From Acholeplasma laidlawii (GTDB lineage: Bacteria > Bacillota_I > Bacilli_A > Acholeplasmatales > Acholeplasmataceae), in NCBI RefSeq assembly GCF_015709225.1, contig NZ_JADNRS010000053.1:62001-126000 (forward strand): a stretch of 64,000 nt of DNA. Reading direction: 5' to 3'. The number at the start of each line of letters is the position of its first letter. The stretch's first letter is position 1. The notes beneath the pieces are model-generated. The model worked only from the letters and a program-made list of their open reading frames with translations. It was not told where the DNA came from and ran no database searches. A program made the position numbers and the translations under genes. Below, piece after piece: positions 44,602 through 55,200 of the stretch.

Positions 44602-45836
44602 TTTCTTGCCCCCCTTGTGTTAAATTCATAGTACAAGAATACTAACAACAACCAGAAATGTCTTGATTCAAAATACTCTACAAAAATAGATTGTGTCAAA
44701 AAGGCTGCCATTCCAAATATCATTATATTTTTAGGATTTTTAGAATTTATAAATACTTGCTTAAATATTTTCCATAACATGATCATAAAACAAAATAATC
44801 CCACAATTCCTAGTTCAGCACTTATTTTTAAAAATAAATTGTGAAAGTGAGGGTTATTTATAATCAAATTATTTTGGGCATATTGATAAAATAGATTGGT
44901 TGAGTTAGAAAGTCCGACTCCAAAAACTGGATTATTAAAACTCATTTTGATTCCAACAGCCCATAACTCCAATCTACTATAGGCGGAAACATCTTGTATC
45001 AGTCTATCATAGACGATAATTGCCGCTATTGATACAAAAAACGGGATACTAATTAATGCTATTTGAGAAACTATTTTACCCTTCTTAGTCATAAATATGT
45101 ATATGCCCATTGCACCTACTAAGAAACCTATATAGGCGCTTCTAGATAAACTTAAAAATAATGTAAACAACAGCAAACTTATTAGTAAAATACTAATAAT
45201 TTTTTTTCTTTTCTTAACAACCTGTAAATAATATATTAATAAGAATATACTTATTAATAAGTACCCAGCAAAGTTATTAGGGTCTTCAAAGAAAAGACTA
45301 TTAGTAAACTTCAATGCATAAAAATCTGCAACGTTTAATGAGAAAATCTGAAAAATATTTTTTAGATTTTCCGGATTTAACATAAAACTTCCGACTGTTA
45401 TAATTCCTACGACGACTGATGAAAAAACCCAATATTTAATAAATTTTTTTTTCTCTTCCTTATCTAAATTTTTAGCTACAAAATATCCAGAAAAAACAGC
45501 TAAAGAAGTTCTAAACAGGCTAATCAAAGCGCTGCTTATTTGTATTCTATGTACATTAAATATAATACTAAGTAACATGATACAATAAAACCCAAATATG
45601 ACACTTATACCCTTTACTTTTATCTTATCTATATTTTTAATGCTAGTTATCGTAAAGGTTAGTATTAAGATAATATAAAAAATATCATTTAATCTAAAAT
45701 CTACATCACTTACACTAAAGAGAACCATTCTAAAAGGTAACATAAAACCCGACAGATATAATACTCCTTTTATTCTATACTTTACAACTGTTGCTATAAG
45801 GACAATCGATACAAATAGAATGACTAATAAATCCAT
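44598..45836 (-). CDS. wzy: O-antigen/capsule polymerase (Wzy-like)
   Basis: A 412-residue membrane protein with about ten to twelve helices. The Wzy_C/O-antigen ligase signature sits in a large loop (LSLSRSAYIGFLVGA, SRLELWAVGIKMSFNNPVFGVG, INNPHFHNLFLKISAELGI). It polymerises repeat units on the outer membrane face. SD GGAGAG precedes the ATG, one base after the upstream gene. Confidence 0.88.
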   Translation of the reverse strand: MDLLVILFVSIVLIATVVKYRIKGVLYLSGFMLPFRMVLFSVSDVDFRLNDIFYIILILTFTITSIKNIDKIKVKGISVIFGFYCIMLLSIIFNVHRIQISSALISLFRTSLAVFSGYFVAKNLDKEEKKKFIKYWVFSSVVVGIITVGSFMLNPENLKNIFQIFSLNVADFYALKFTNSLFFEDPNNFAGYLLISIFLLIYYLQVVKKRKKIISILLISLLLFTLFLSLSRSAYIGFLVGAMGIYIFMTKKGKIVSQIALISIPFFVSIAAIIVYDRLIQDVSAYSRLELWAVGIKMSFNNPVFGVGLSNSTNLFYQYAQNNLIINNPHFHNLFLKISAELGIVGLFCFMIMLWKIFKQVFINSKNPKNIMIFGMAAFLTQSIFVEYFESRHFWLLLVFLYYEFNTRGARK

Positions 45837-45837
45837 A

Positions 45838-46935
45838 TTAGTTATCTCTCCTTTGACTAATTTTGTATTTTTGAAGATAACTTGAACTCATTATCTGTGA
45901 GCTAAAATCCATATTAATCTCTCTAGATTGCTTATTATTTTTGATTTTAAAATATTCTATTTTAATTTTTTCCATCATGTCTTCTATATCATTCTTAAAA
46001 AGCGAAATTTCATCACTTTTTAGTTTTAATTCTCTATGTGAATCAATGTCACTTAAAACAGTAGATAATCCTGTTACTAAGGCCTCTAAAGCGGCCATTG
46101 GTAATCCCTCAGAAGAGGAGTTCGATATGAATATATCTGAGGCTTGCAAATATGTCTCTACTTCCTTTTTGTTTCCAAGCAAAATAACATTTTCTTTGAT
46201 TTCTTTTTGAACCTGTTCTTCTAGGTTTCCACTACCTAAGACCATAAGTGTACAGTCATTTATTTGATTTTCTAGTAAAAATTTATTAAACCCTCTTACA
46301 AGTTCAATCGGCCTTTTTCTCTTTATAAGCATTCCTGTGCTAATTAAAATTATATGATTTGTTGGTAAATTAAGTTTTTCTCTAATTTGCCTTTTCATAT
46401 CCGGCGTGACCCTAAAGAATCGCTTTGTATCTACACCATTTTGAACAACTTCTAATTCAATTTTTTTTCTTTTGAATTTTTTTTGAATAGCGTATGAACA
46501 AGCTATTGGATAATTTATTCTCTTTATAATTTTCATGTGTGCTTGTGCTATGAAAGTTCCCAAAACTTTACCATAAATTTTAGGATAATCTTCATATGGA
46601 TAGTTATGTATCGTAGAAAAATGAGCCACTTCTTTTATCTTACTCGCATAATAATCCGCTCGTAGACCGTGTGAATGGATGATCTCTATATTATTACTAG
46701 AAATAACTTCTTTTATATTGTTCAAAACTTGCTTTTTTCTGACCATTCTAGTTAGATTTAACGCTATAATTTGGCTACCCAACTTTTCAAAATCACTTTT
46801 CATACTTTTTTCACTTTCTTCTGGAGATAGAGTAAGTATTACATAGTCATTTACATCTAAATCTCTAGTGATATTGTACAAAACGTTAATTGGTCCCGAT
46901 CTTTGCAGTGTCGAAACGATATAAAGTATCTTCAT
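45838..46935 (-). CDS. Family 4 glycosyltransferase
   Basis: GT-B enzyme of 365 residues. It has YIVSTLQRSGPINVLYNITRDL, IIHSHGLRADYYASKI, VQNGVDTKRFFRV, ILISTGMLIKRKRPIELVRGF and the donor-site motif SNSSSEGLPMAALEALVTG with the E-x7-E glutamates. It retains anomeric configuration and uses an unidentified sugar nucleotide. SD AGAGG is present. Confidence 0.93.
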   Translation of the reverse strand: MKILYIVSTLQRSGPINVLYNITRDLDVNDYVILTLSPEESEKSMKSDFEKLGSQIIALNLTRMVRKKQVLNNIKEVISSNNIEIIHSHGLRADYYASKIKEVAHFSTIHNYPYEDYPKIYGKVLGTFIAQAHMKIIKRINYPIACSYAIQKKFKRKKIELEVVQNGVDTKRFFRVTPDMKRQIREKLNLPTNHIILISTGMLIKRKRPIELVRGFNKFLLENQINDCTLMVLGSGNLEEQVQKEIKENVILLGNKKEVETYLQASDIFISNSSSEGLPMAALEALVTGLSTVLSDIDSHRELKLKSDEISLFKNDIEDMMEKIKIEYFKIKNNKQSREINMDFSSQIMSSSYLQKYKISQRRDN

Positions 46936-46937
46936 CC

Positions 46938-47756
46938 TTAAACCTCTTCTCTTAAATATTTAAGATAAATTTTCTTTCTAATCTTATTTGGTACAATCAC
47001 TCTTATGATAAATCTTACGCCGGTTTGATATGCATATTGAAAAAAATTGATCATTTTTTCTTTATACATATATTTGAAAATCTTTTTTTGTTCTTTAAAA
47101 TATTTCCAGCCCCCACGACGCATATATGTGTCGTCATTAACTCTCATTTTCACGAGGTTAGCATCAATATTTTCAGTAAGATATCCTTTTTTCAAAACTC
47201 TTATCCAAAGGTAATAATCTTCATTTAATTTGCAATCCAAATAATTACCAGCCTCTATAATGTTTTTTTTCCTAAACATTACAGTGGGATGATTGAATGG
47301 GTTTCTTTTTTTTACCATTTTCATTATTTCGTCATGACCAAGGGGAACTTTTTTTATTGCAATCACTTTTGAGGGTTCTCCAACAAATTCTTCAACATGA
47401 CTTCCTACAATAGATATTTCCGGTTTATTCTTCATTATAGCTAGCTGTCTTTCACATCTATCTGGAACTGAAATATCATCACTATCCATTCTAGCAACTA
47501 AATCATTTTTACAAAAATTCAAACCATGATTCAATGCTTTACCTAGACCAATGTTTTCTTCTAATCTAACAATATTAATATAGGGTATTTCTTGATATTT
47601 AACTAATACTTCTTCTAGTCCCGGAGTGAGTTCTCCATCACAAACTATCACAAAATCATTTGTTTTATAAGTTTGATCAAGCATGCTTTGTATACTTTCA
47701 TCGAAATACCTTGGTACGTCCTTATAATATACAGACATCAAAATTGAGTATTGCAT
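46938..47756 (-). CDS. Family 2 glycosyltransferase
   Basis: About 272 residues. It has YSILMSVYYKDVPRYFDESI, SMLDQTYKTNDFVIVCDG, GKALNHGLNFCKNDLVARMDSDD with the DxD, and LNEDYYLWIRVLKKG. It resembles galactosyl/amylovoran-type enzymes. Upstream codons to 47777 are open, but AAGGAG sits 10 nt before ATG 47756, the better start, which removes an overlap with the epimerase gene. Confidence 0.9.
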   Translation of the reverse strand: MQYSILMSVYYKDVPRYFDESIQSMLDQTYKTNDFVIVCDGELTPGLEEVLVKYQEIPYINIVRLEENIGLGKALNHGLNFCKNDLVARMDSDDISVPDRCERQLAIMKNKPEISIVGSHVEEFVGEPSKVIAIKKVPLGHDEIMKMVKKRNPFNHPTVMFRKKNIIEAGNYLDCKLNEDYYLWIRVLKKGYLTENIDANLVKMRVNDDTYMRRGGWKYFKEQKKIFKYMYKEKMINFFQYAYQTGVRFIIRVIVPNKIRKKIYLKYLREEV

Positions 47757-47760
47757 TAAA

Positions 47761-48603
47761 TTATTTCTCCTTCTCAATCATTTCTATACTATCTGGAAAG
47801 TTTATTAGACAAATACTATCTTCATCATATTGATAATACAATGTTCCAAATATTTTACTTATTTGTAAGACAATCGGTTTTAATAGATAAATCATCCAAT
47901 TGAATAGTTTGGTCTCTCTACATTTTTTACCGTGAGATTTCCTTATTAAACTTATCAATTCGGTTGTATTTACATATTCTTTATTTTGTGGAAAGAAAAT
48001 TCCATGTGCGTTGCTATCTATATAGCGCTTTATATAAATAGACAGATTATCTATGTATAACATGCTTCTTTGATTATTAATTTTTGGATAAAACGGAAGT
48101 TTTAATGCTAGTTTAGACAATCTTTGATAGTTACCAGGTGAATCAGGACCATAAACCATTGGTGGTCTTAAAATAGCAACCTTAAATTCACTTGTTTCTA
48201 TTTCCTGAATAAGTTTTTCAGCATCTAATTTTGATCTTCCGTATGCTGTTTTAGGATTGGTTGTTGTATCTTTGGTAATAATTCCTGTTTCCATGCCATA
48301 TACGCTCATACTACTTAAAAAAATAAACTGCTTTACACCAGACTCTTTTGCTTTTAATGCTGCTTGATAGGCTAAGTCCCGATTCACTTTATAATATAAG
48401 TCTTTATTCCTTTTGGTTTCTTTTATATGAGCAATTCCTGCTACATGAAAAACAACGTCAAAACCTGAAAAATCAAATTGATTCCAATTTTCATCTTTCA
48501 TATCTAATGTTTCTACTATATATTTTTCCGGTTCTCTTAACAGCCATTTTTCAACGTTTGTTCCTATATAGCTGTTAGATCCTGTAATAAGTATTTTTTT
48601 CAT
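47761..48603 (-). CDS. NAD-dependent sugar epimerase/reductase (extended SDR)
   Basis: A 280-residue Rossmann protein. It has ILITGSNSYIGTNVEKWL, HVAGIAHIKETKRN, SSMSVYGMETG, the YxxxK pair in AYGRSKLDAEKL, and LRPPMVYGPDSPGNYQRLS. It resembles reductases that make UDP-QuiNAc-type sugars (WbpV/WbvX group) and is next to the priming transferase, which often uses such a sugar. The substrate assignment is inference. Confidence 0.82.
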   Translation of the reverse strand: MKKILITGSNSYIGTNVEKWLLREPEKYIVETLDMKDENWNQFDFSGFDVVFHVAGIAHIKETKRNKDLYYKVNRDLAYQAALKAKESGVKQFIFLSSMSVYGMETGIITKDTTTNPKTAYGRSKLDAEKLIQEIETSEFKVAILRPPMVYGPDSPGNYQRLSKLALKLPFYPKINNQRSMLYIDNLSIYIKRYIDSNAHGIFFPQNKEYVNTTELISLIRKSHGKKCRETKLFNWMIYLLKPIVLQISKIFGTLYYQYDEDSICLINFPDSIEMIEKEK

Positions 48604-48611
48604 TTTACCCC

Positions 48612-49229
48612 TTATTTCTGATCCTTATTTTTATCAATTGAACCTGTGCCGCCTTCTACAACACCATCTGATTTAAAAACGCTAACGATGGTGCCAAAAA
48701 AGACTTTGATGTCTAACCATAAACCCATGTTCTTAGTGTAAAATCCGTCAAGTTTTGCTTTTTGATCAATTGGTAGTTCATCTCTACCTTTAATTTGTGC
48801 ATAACCTGTTAGACCTGGATAAATATCATTTGCCCCATACTTATCTCTTTCTTCAATGAGATCATATTGATTCCATAAAGCTGGTCTTGGTCCTACAATG
48901 GACATATCTCCTTTTAGGATATTTATGATTTGTGGTAATTCATCTAAGCTGGTTTTTCTTAGGAATTTACCCATTTTAGTAATCCATTGTTCTGGATTCT
49001 TCAGTAAATGTGTAGGAGTATCCTTAGGTGTATCTATGCGCATAGTTCTAAACTTTAAGATATTAAAGTGTTTTTTATGTCTACCTACACGTTTTTGTTT
49101 AAACAAAATAGGTCCTTTAGAATCTAGTTTTATCATGATGACTAATAATAAAAATAGAGGGGAGAGGATAATTAATCCTAATAATGATAATACAAAATCT
49201 GAAATTCTTTTAAATAGTCTAAATATCAT
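48612..49229 (-). CDS. Priming sugar phosphotransferase (PglC/WcaJ-type core)
   Basis: A 205-residue initiating enzyme that moves sugar-1-P to undecaprenyl phosphate. It has one N-terminal re-entrant or transmembrane helix (SLLGLIILSPLFLLLVIMIK). The core is GPILFKQKRVGRHKKHFNILKFRTMR, seen as GPILFKQKRVGR and FNILKFRTMR, then KTSLDELPQIINILKGDMS and GPRPAL, then PGLTGYAQIKGRDELP. The short PglC-like form lacks the extra helices of WcaJ. It is the first enzyme gene of the operon. Confidence 0.93.
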   Translation of the reverse strand: MIFRLFKRISDFVLSLLGLIILSPLFLLLVIMIKLDSKGPILFKQKRVGRHKKHFNILKFRTMRIDTPKDTPTHLLKNPEQWITKMGKFLRKTSLDELPQIINILKGDMSIVGPRPALWNQYDLIEERDKYGANDIYPGLTGYAQIKGRDELPIDQKAKLDGFYTKNMGLWLDIKVFFGTIVSVFKSDGVVEGGTGSIDKNKDQK

Positions 49230-49247
49230 ATATGTTTTTTCCTTAGA

Positions 49248-49874
49248 TTAGTTGTTGTCAAAAAAATGAAATATTTTGTGTTCTGGGTACCCAGATTTAA
49301 TTAACTTATGATATATAGCATCATTATGCGTGTAGCTTGATATTAATATGCCATCATGATCATAACGAACTATATCCTCTATATCTATGATTGGAGTATT
49401 TATAATTAACTGATTTCTTTTATTTTTATTATCATCTACCACTGCAAGTACCTTGAGTGGTATTTTATTATCATCATTCATACTTTTTAGGATAATCTCT
49501 GCTACTTCACCAGCTCCATATAATAGCAGCCTACTACACTTTTTTTCGATAATTTTATTCAAGAATACACTGATATTATCTTTTGCTTCATTATATAGTT
49601 TATTGGATGATTCCAAATACCAAATATTAAGAAGTTTTCTTCTTTCAATACCTTTTTTTGTAATATGGTACCTTACTGTTTTAGTTGAGATGTGTTCTTT
49701 TTCTAATAAACCTTGTTTTTCATACATATCAATGTATGTATTAACCATAGAAACAGCAATGTTAATTGCTGTTGAGATTTCTCTTTGAGTAATATTGGAA
49801 TCTTTTTCAATTAAGTTTAGAATCATGTACTCTTTATAAAGTATCGTGGGTTTAAAAAAGTTTTTGGTGTGCAC
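49248..49874 (-). CDS. Winged-helix regulator fused to a Rossmann sugar-nucleotide-like domain
   Basis: A 208-residue protein. A MarR-like winged helix lies at about 14-80 (LNLIEKDSNITQREISTAIN, YHITKKGIERRKLL). A Rossmann domain at about 112-208 (SRLLLYGAGEVAEIILKSM, VLAVVDDNKNKR, DGILISSYTHND) is like that of PglD or nucleoside-sugar dehydratases. It is the first gene of the polysaccharide operon; the GTG start has GGGGAG upstream. It may sense a pathway sugar nucleotide and bind the inverted repeat over its own promoter. Both roles are inference. Confidence 0.8.
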   Translation of the reverse strand: MHTKNFFKPTILYKEYMILNLIEKDSNITQREISTAINIAVSMVNTYIDMYEKQGLLEKEHISTKTVRYHITKKGIERRKLLNIWYLESSNKLYNEAKDNISVFLNKIIEKKCSRLLLYGAGEVAEIILKSMNDDNKIPLKVLAVVDDNKNKRNQLIINTPIIDIEDIVRYDHDGILISSYTHNDAIYHKLIKSGYPEHKIFHFFDNN

Positions 49875-49902
49875 TACAATATCTCCCCTTATTGTTCGTT
49901 TA

Positions 49903-49943
49903 TTGAATAATTTTATTATATACTATTTGTATGAATTATTCAA
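49903..49943 (-). promoter_or_regulatory. Polysaccharide operon promoter inside an inverted-repeat operator
   Basis: The - strand reads TTGAAT (49938-49943), 17 bp, TATAAT (49915-49920). A 10-bp perfect inverted repeat TTGAATAATT/AATTATTCAA (49903-49912, 49934-49943) brackets it, covering the -35 and the start site. A third half-site ATTATTCAA lies at 50030-50038. It is well placed for autoregulation by the winged-helix protein. Confidence 0.75.
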
Positions 49944-50235
49944 GCACTTTAGAACAATATCTTAGGATGGTAAAGATTTTAATATTATTGCAATCTAAAT
50001 TTATAACTAGTATTTCCACATGTAAGATGATTATTCAAGAGATAACTTTATTTTCACCCGAAAAAAATTAATTTTCTAAATCTTTTAACATTACAATAAT
50101 TTCAAATATACCCTCATCACATTTTATATTATAAATCACCCTTTAACAAGCACTTCATTATTAAAATATTTTCACCAACTATTAAGATTATTCCGTTCTT
50201 TATAAACACCTTTAGACCATTTTATAGACTCAATC
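49944..50235. other. AT-rich spacer between the galE terminator and the operon promoter
   Basis: No open frame with a start and SD and no strong hairpin is visible. The only structured item is the third operator-like half-site at 50030-50038. Confidence 0.5.
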
Positions 50236-50262
50236 AAAAAGACAACCTACAAAAGGTTGTCT
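50236..50262 (-). terminator. galE terminator
   Basis: GACAACCT/AGGTTGTC, an 8-bp stem with a 5-nt loop, and TTTTT on the - strand, about 90 bp past the galE stop. Confidence 0.85.
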
Positions 50263-50352
50263 AATTTCAATAATATTTCGTTTTTCATACTTATCCATTT
50301 AATCAATTAATCACATCCCCATATGATTTTTTGTATCCATTGTAAATTAGAT

Positions 50353-51348
50353 TTATCTTAAATTCTTTTCAAATGCCCATGCATCTTTAACCATATCTTC
50401 AAGAGTTAACTTAGTTTCCCAATGAAGTTCTCTTTTCGCTTTAGATGCATCTGCATAAACAGTAGCAAGATCCCCTGGTCTTCTTTCTACTATATCATAA
50501 GGTATTTTAATACCATTTATTCTTTCAAAGGTATGAATCAGTTCTAAAACACTTGTACCAACACCTGAACCTAAATTATATATATTAAAATTACTTTTAG
50601 CATTCATTAGTGCAGCAATATGTCCTTTAGCTAAATCAACTACATGGATATAGTCTCTAACACCAGTACCATCAACTGTGTCATAGTCATTACCAAAAAC
50701 AAATAACTTTTCTCTTATACCTTTTGCTACTTGAGTAACATAAGGCATAAGGTTATTTGGTATGCCTTGTGGCTTTTCACCAATTAAACCAGACTTATGT
50801 GCTCCAATAGGATTAAAGTATCTAAGTAAGGTTATGTTCATATCTTTGTTATTACGAGAAAAATCTTTTAAGATGCGTTCACTCATCTTCTTTGTTTCAC
50901 CATATGGATTAGTAGTTTCCTTTAACTCCATTAGTTCATGTAATGGTGATACTTGATCACCATATACAGTAGCAGATGATGAAAAGATAAAGTGTTTCAC
51001 TTTATACTTTTCTGATAGTGATGCGAGTGTCATGGTAGTATTTAAATTATTTTGATAATACATCAATGGTTTCAAAACAGATTCACCTACAGCTTTATAA
51101 CCTGCAAAGTGGATCACTGCATCTACTTTTTCTTTATTAAATATGTCATCCATGACATCCATATTTGAACAATCTGCTTCATAAAACTTTAAGTTATTAA
51201 TTTTTGTTATGGTTTTAATTTTATCTAATACATCTATTTGACTATTATATAGATTATCTACAATAATCACCTCATGTCCTAATGCTATGAGTTCTACTAC
51301 TGTATGTGATCCTATATAACCTGTACCACCTGATACTAATACTTTCAT
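50353..51348 (-). CDS. galE: UDP-glucose 4-epimerase
   Basis: A 331-residue SDR enzyme that interconverts UDP-Glc and UDP-Gal. It has VLVSGGTGYIGSHTVVEL, VIHFAGYKAVGES, SSSATVYG, the catalytic YxxxK in NPYGETKKMSE, RYFNPIGAHKSG, RDYIHVVDLAKGH and ERRPGDLATVYADASKAKRELHW (in two parts). It is upstream of, and on the same strand as, the polysaccharide operon, supplying UDP-Gal for glf. SD GGAGAA precedes the ATG. Confidence 0.96.
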   Translation of the reverse strand: MKVLVSGGTGYIGSHTVVELIALGHEVIIVDNLYNSQIDVLDKIKTITKINNLKFYEADCSNMDVMDDIFNKEKVDAVIHFAGYKAVGESVLKPLMYYQNNLNTTMTLASLSEKYKVKHFIFSSSATVYGDQVSPLHELMELKETTNPYGETKKMSERILKDFSRNNKDMNITLLRYFNPIGAHKSGLIGEKPQGIPNNLMPYVTQVAKGIREKLFVFGNDYDTVDGTGVRDYIHVVDLAKGHIAALMNAKSNFNIYNLGSGVGTSVLELIHTFERINGIKIPYDIVERRPGDLATVYADASKAKRELHWETKLTLEDMVKDAWAFEKNLR

Positions 51349-51670
51349 TTATATGTTTCTCCATTCATAATAATTGTTCAGTATGTGAATAATTATATTT
51401 TACCTTAATACGTCTAAGTAAACAATCAATATATAATTCAAAAGTGTTTTGTTAATTAGTGTCCTCAAGTCTTACCTAGTGTATTAATGCTATTTCTTGT
51501 TGTTATGACGAGCCGTCCAATTAATCCTTTATTGTTTACAAATAATCGAAAAACACAAAAATACGATAGTTATTCTATCTTTTATGAGTAGAGCAATATC
51601 ATAATCATTTTACAGTTATTCATAAAGTATAACATACTGAATCTTAATAGTATCATTATAATTAAACCTA
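51349..51670. other. Intergenic region upstream of galE
   Basis: AT-rich and without a supportable gene. A small GATAG/CTATC hairpin lies near 51570-51590. It presumably holds the galE promoter, but no convincing -35/-10 pair stands out. Confidence 0.4.
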
Positions 51671-51990
51671 TTATAAGGAAACATTCTCATCAAAATGTTT
51701 GTTTTTTAATAAATTAAGTGCCCTTTCTATCTCCCTAGCCTCACCATTATCTTTAACTAATTAAATTAAAGCTAATGCATTTTCATCATTTGATTCTATA
51801 TTATTCTCCCTTAAGATCTTAATAGCATTCATGAATAACTGTCTTGTAAACAACACTTTATCTGAGTATAACATTCTATTTAAGTGTTCAATTCTATATA
51901 TTATTTCTCTTGTAGTCCTAACCATTCACCTTCTTCAAAATAATCAATAAATTCTTCCACCTCATGCTTTATTTTTAACCTGAGATATCA
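51671..51990 (-). pseudogene. Decayed gene with a frameshift and an internal stop
   Basis: On the - strand, protein-like sequence runs KIKHEVEEFIDYFEEGEWLG, then in another frame REIIYRIEHLNRMLYSDKVL and FMNAIKILRENNIESNDENA. A TAA follows and the same frame continues as VKDNGEAREIERALNLLKNK to a stop at 51671. Two lesions in about 100 codons indicate a dead gene. I do not recognise the family. Confidence 0.6.
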
Positions 51991-52008
51991 TATATGACTT
52001 GGTTTTTA

Positions 52009-52056
52009 GTGGCTCACTTTCACAACGTTTATTTAACAATTAATGGCTCAGTTTCA
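52009..52056. mobile_element. Possible IS21-type terminal-repeat relic
   Basis: TGGCTCACTTTCA and TGGCTCAGTTTCA, 12 of 13 identical, lie 34 bp apart in one orientation beside a pseudogene. Ends of IS21-family elements carry such multiple terminal repeats. No istA/istB remains here, so this is tentative. Confidence 0.35.
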
Positions 52057-52180
52057 TTATACGACTTACATATATCACATGATGAAATCGTTTATAAGTA
52101 AAATATATTGAAAAAATAGTTATTTTAGGTTACTTATTAATTTTAATGTGATTGTAGTGTAAACCCGTTACCACAAATAG

Positions 52181-52211
52181 AAAAGACAACCTTTATAATA
52201 GGCTGTCTTTT
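52181..52211 (-). terminator. Terminator of the giant lipoprotein gene
   Basis: AAAAGACA..CC/GG..TGTCTTTT stem with one mismatch and T-rich flanks, about 50 bp past the stop. Confidence 0.8.
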
Positions 52212-52260
52212 CTTCTTTTGTTATTTAATTATTCTTTGTATATCACATTTTAATAACTTT

Positions 52261-55200
52261 TCAGTAATATCTTTCATTGAAAATGAATGTGTTTTCTGCA
52301 GTCCAAGTATTTTCTATATCACTAATCGTGACACTAACATCTCTACCAAATTCAGATGTAATAATCTCAGTTGTAACAACAAAGTTTTCTATACCTAAAT
52401 CATTGATATAAAAGCTTTTTGTTTCATCATACCCACTCACTTCATGGATATACAGATATTGGATGTATAAGTAATCAAGTATATTGGTCTCATCATACAG
52501 TGTTAAATTGATAAATACCCATACATTTACAGGATCTATTAATGCATATTCTACATAAATGGCAGCATCACCCTCTGGTAGTTCTTCTACTGTTGCACCA
52601 TTTATAGTCATTGTCTTAATGTAATAATTAGGATGGGAATAAAGGTTAATATTTGGATGTGTTGATTGAATTGTGTAAGTTAAACTGTTTAGATTGTTGG
52701 TGACTGTGTAGGTGTAACCAGTAGTTTCTATTTCTATAGTTGGGATTTCATCTACTGGAAATACTTTATAGTCTCCACCTGGGCTGGTATATAATCTATA
52801 GTCACTTTCTATATAGACTTTATAGTCACCTTCTGATAATTCAAATGTTAGGTAGTAGCCGTTATTTTTAACAACATCTAACCCAAATTCATTAAAGATC
52901 ATACTTTCATACATCATAATATCTGCAATGATCTTATAGGTTTCATAATCTAAGTAACTTTCTAAACCCATTTGATTGATACGTTCGCTTGGTACATGGA
53001 AACTAAATTCAGCTGACTTATATTCTACAAACACTTCATTAAATGTAAAGGTAAAGTTATTTGAATAAATGGTTTGAGTTGTAAAATCATAATAAATCGC
53101 ATCTTCTGCATAGGTTTCAAACATAACATATGTTTGTGGCGAGGTATCTATAAATAATGAGATATCTGATATTTCATATTCTAAACTTAAATAGATGACG
53201 TTGTAGTGGTTAGCTTCTGCAAAAGTCATTAATTCTTCAAAACTATTATATTCTACATAGCCCCACATTTTAATCTTTGTTACTGTTAAGTAAGCTGGTA
53301 TATATGTATTATAATCATTTAAATAAAAGTATCTGTCGTGATTATAATCTGTTTGATCGATTGCCATAACACCAAGTGATGCATCATAAATGGGAATATA
53401 AAGTGTTTTCGTAAATCCCTTATGGGTTAAGGTAAAATAGGTTTCATTTAAGTTAGTATTTGTATAAACTTCTAGTGTATACGTTAAAGGATCTAAATCA
53501 CTTAGTCTATGGGTGTAAGTATCCCCATTTAAGTAAGTAATCATAAAGACGATATCTTCTTCTATGCCGTCTAACGATATATAAGAATCCATGTAAAACT
53601 CTAAATTAGTAACAACATTTTCAATGTAATATGCATATAAATTGATGTTACCTATTTCTTCTCCAGTAACTTCTGTTTCAAAACTACTATCTGTAAATAA
53701 ACCGTCTAACATAAAATCACCATATACACCTAATATATTATCTAAATTGTTTGATTTGATGATGTAGTGACTGCTATCAATATTGTTATAAATGGTGTAG
53801 GTGTTTGCTTTAACGGTAAATGTTTTTTTAGGTAATACGTCAACAAACTCAAAATCGGTGTAGAAGTAAGGTGATTCTGTTCTAAGTATCATGAAACTAC
53901 CATAATCTTCTATTTCAAGTAGCGCTTCCTCAAAATAGAATGTGATACGGTTATTTCCTCGATATGCGTTTTGGTATCTACCTTGTAACAACTCTTTTAA
54001 CATATAGCTTATTTCTATAATGTACATATCATCAAATTCTATAACATCATATAATGCAGCTCTATCAAAATTGGTTGTTAAAAACTTATAGATAACATCT
54101 TTATTTTCATAGATGACATACTCACCTTCAAGTTTGAAGGTGAAATTATCACCAATAATGATTTGATTGGTTAAATCCATGTAGTAGTTGGCGTCATACG
54201 CCTTTAAGTTTATGATGTTTGTTTGAAGTTCTTGTAATAAATCATCTTCACTGATAATTCTATATACAAACTCGAGGATATAGATGGACTCATTCGTTTC
54301 TAGGATGTAATCTTTTAGATCTTCTAATGTATTTAGTTCACGATGAGCAACAACATCCCAAATAATATAAAGCGTTGAAATATTTAAAGTCTCTAGAGTA
54401 TCTAGATCACTATAACTATATTTATTACCATTAATGATAAATACTTGGCCATCTAATACATAATCATGTGTATCCACATAGACTTCTATGGTGATATCTT
54501 CATATACAACTGTGAGTGTATATATACTACCTTCAACATTTATCAGTTCATGTGTATAACCTTCTAGTGTTACTAAATCTGTAGTGACATCGTAGCCGTT
54601 ATTGTATCTGATCACTATCTTAATAGCTTCTAGTGGGTTTAATATATCTACGATGTATACATTGTCACCTAAAGTTTCATCATAGTAGTAATAATCCGCC
54701 ATGAGATTGATGTTTACAACGTATATATTTTCGTAATTGATGACGTAACCGGTGGTTGTTGTAGGCATGTCCTTATAATAAACTAAGATCGAATCATCAT
54801 TTAACATAACATTTAACATGTATAAGTAATTTGGTGCATAATTAAAACTATCACCATTACCCATGTTTAGACTATCAAATGTAATATAGATGATATGATC
54901 ATCTTTATTATTTCTAAACTCATAGGTTCGTCCTAATGTGGTTATATCTGGCAAATCTATTGTTTCTTTAGTTTCTTTAATGTTTAACCAATTAAAGTTA
55001 AAACTATATTCATCGCTACTTAGTCTAAGTTCATAATTCGAGTTGCCAAATGTGTATACTCGATCATCAAATTCATGAGTTCTACCAATTACTAGACCCT
55101 TATAGATCTCTCTAATAGTAAATATGTTATAGATATTTATGTTCATTTCATCCAACATACTACTTGGCAAACTTTCTATGAACCCTACTTGATTAAAGTC

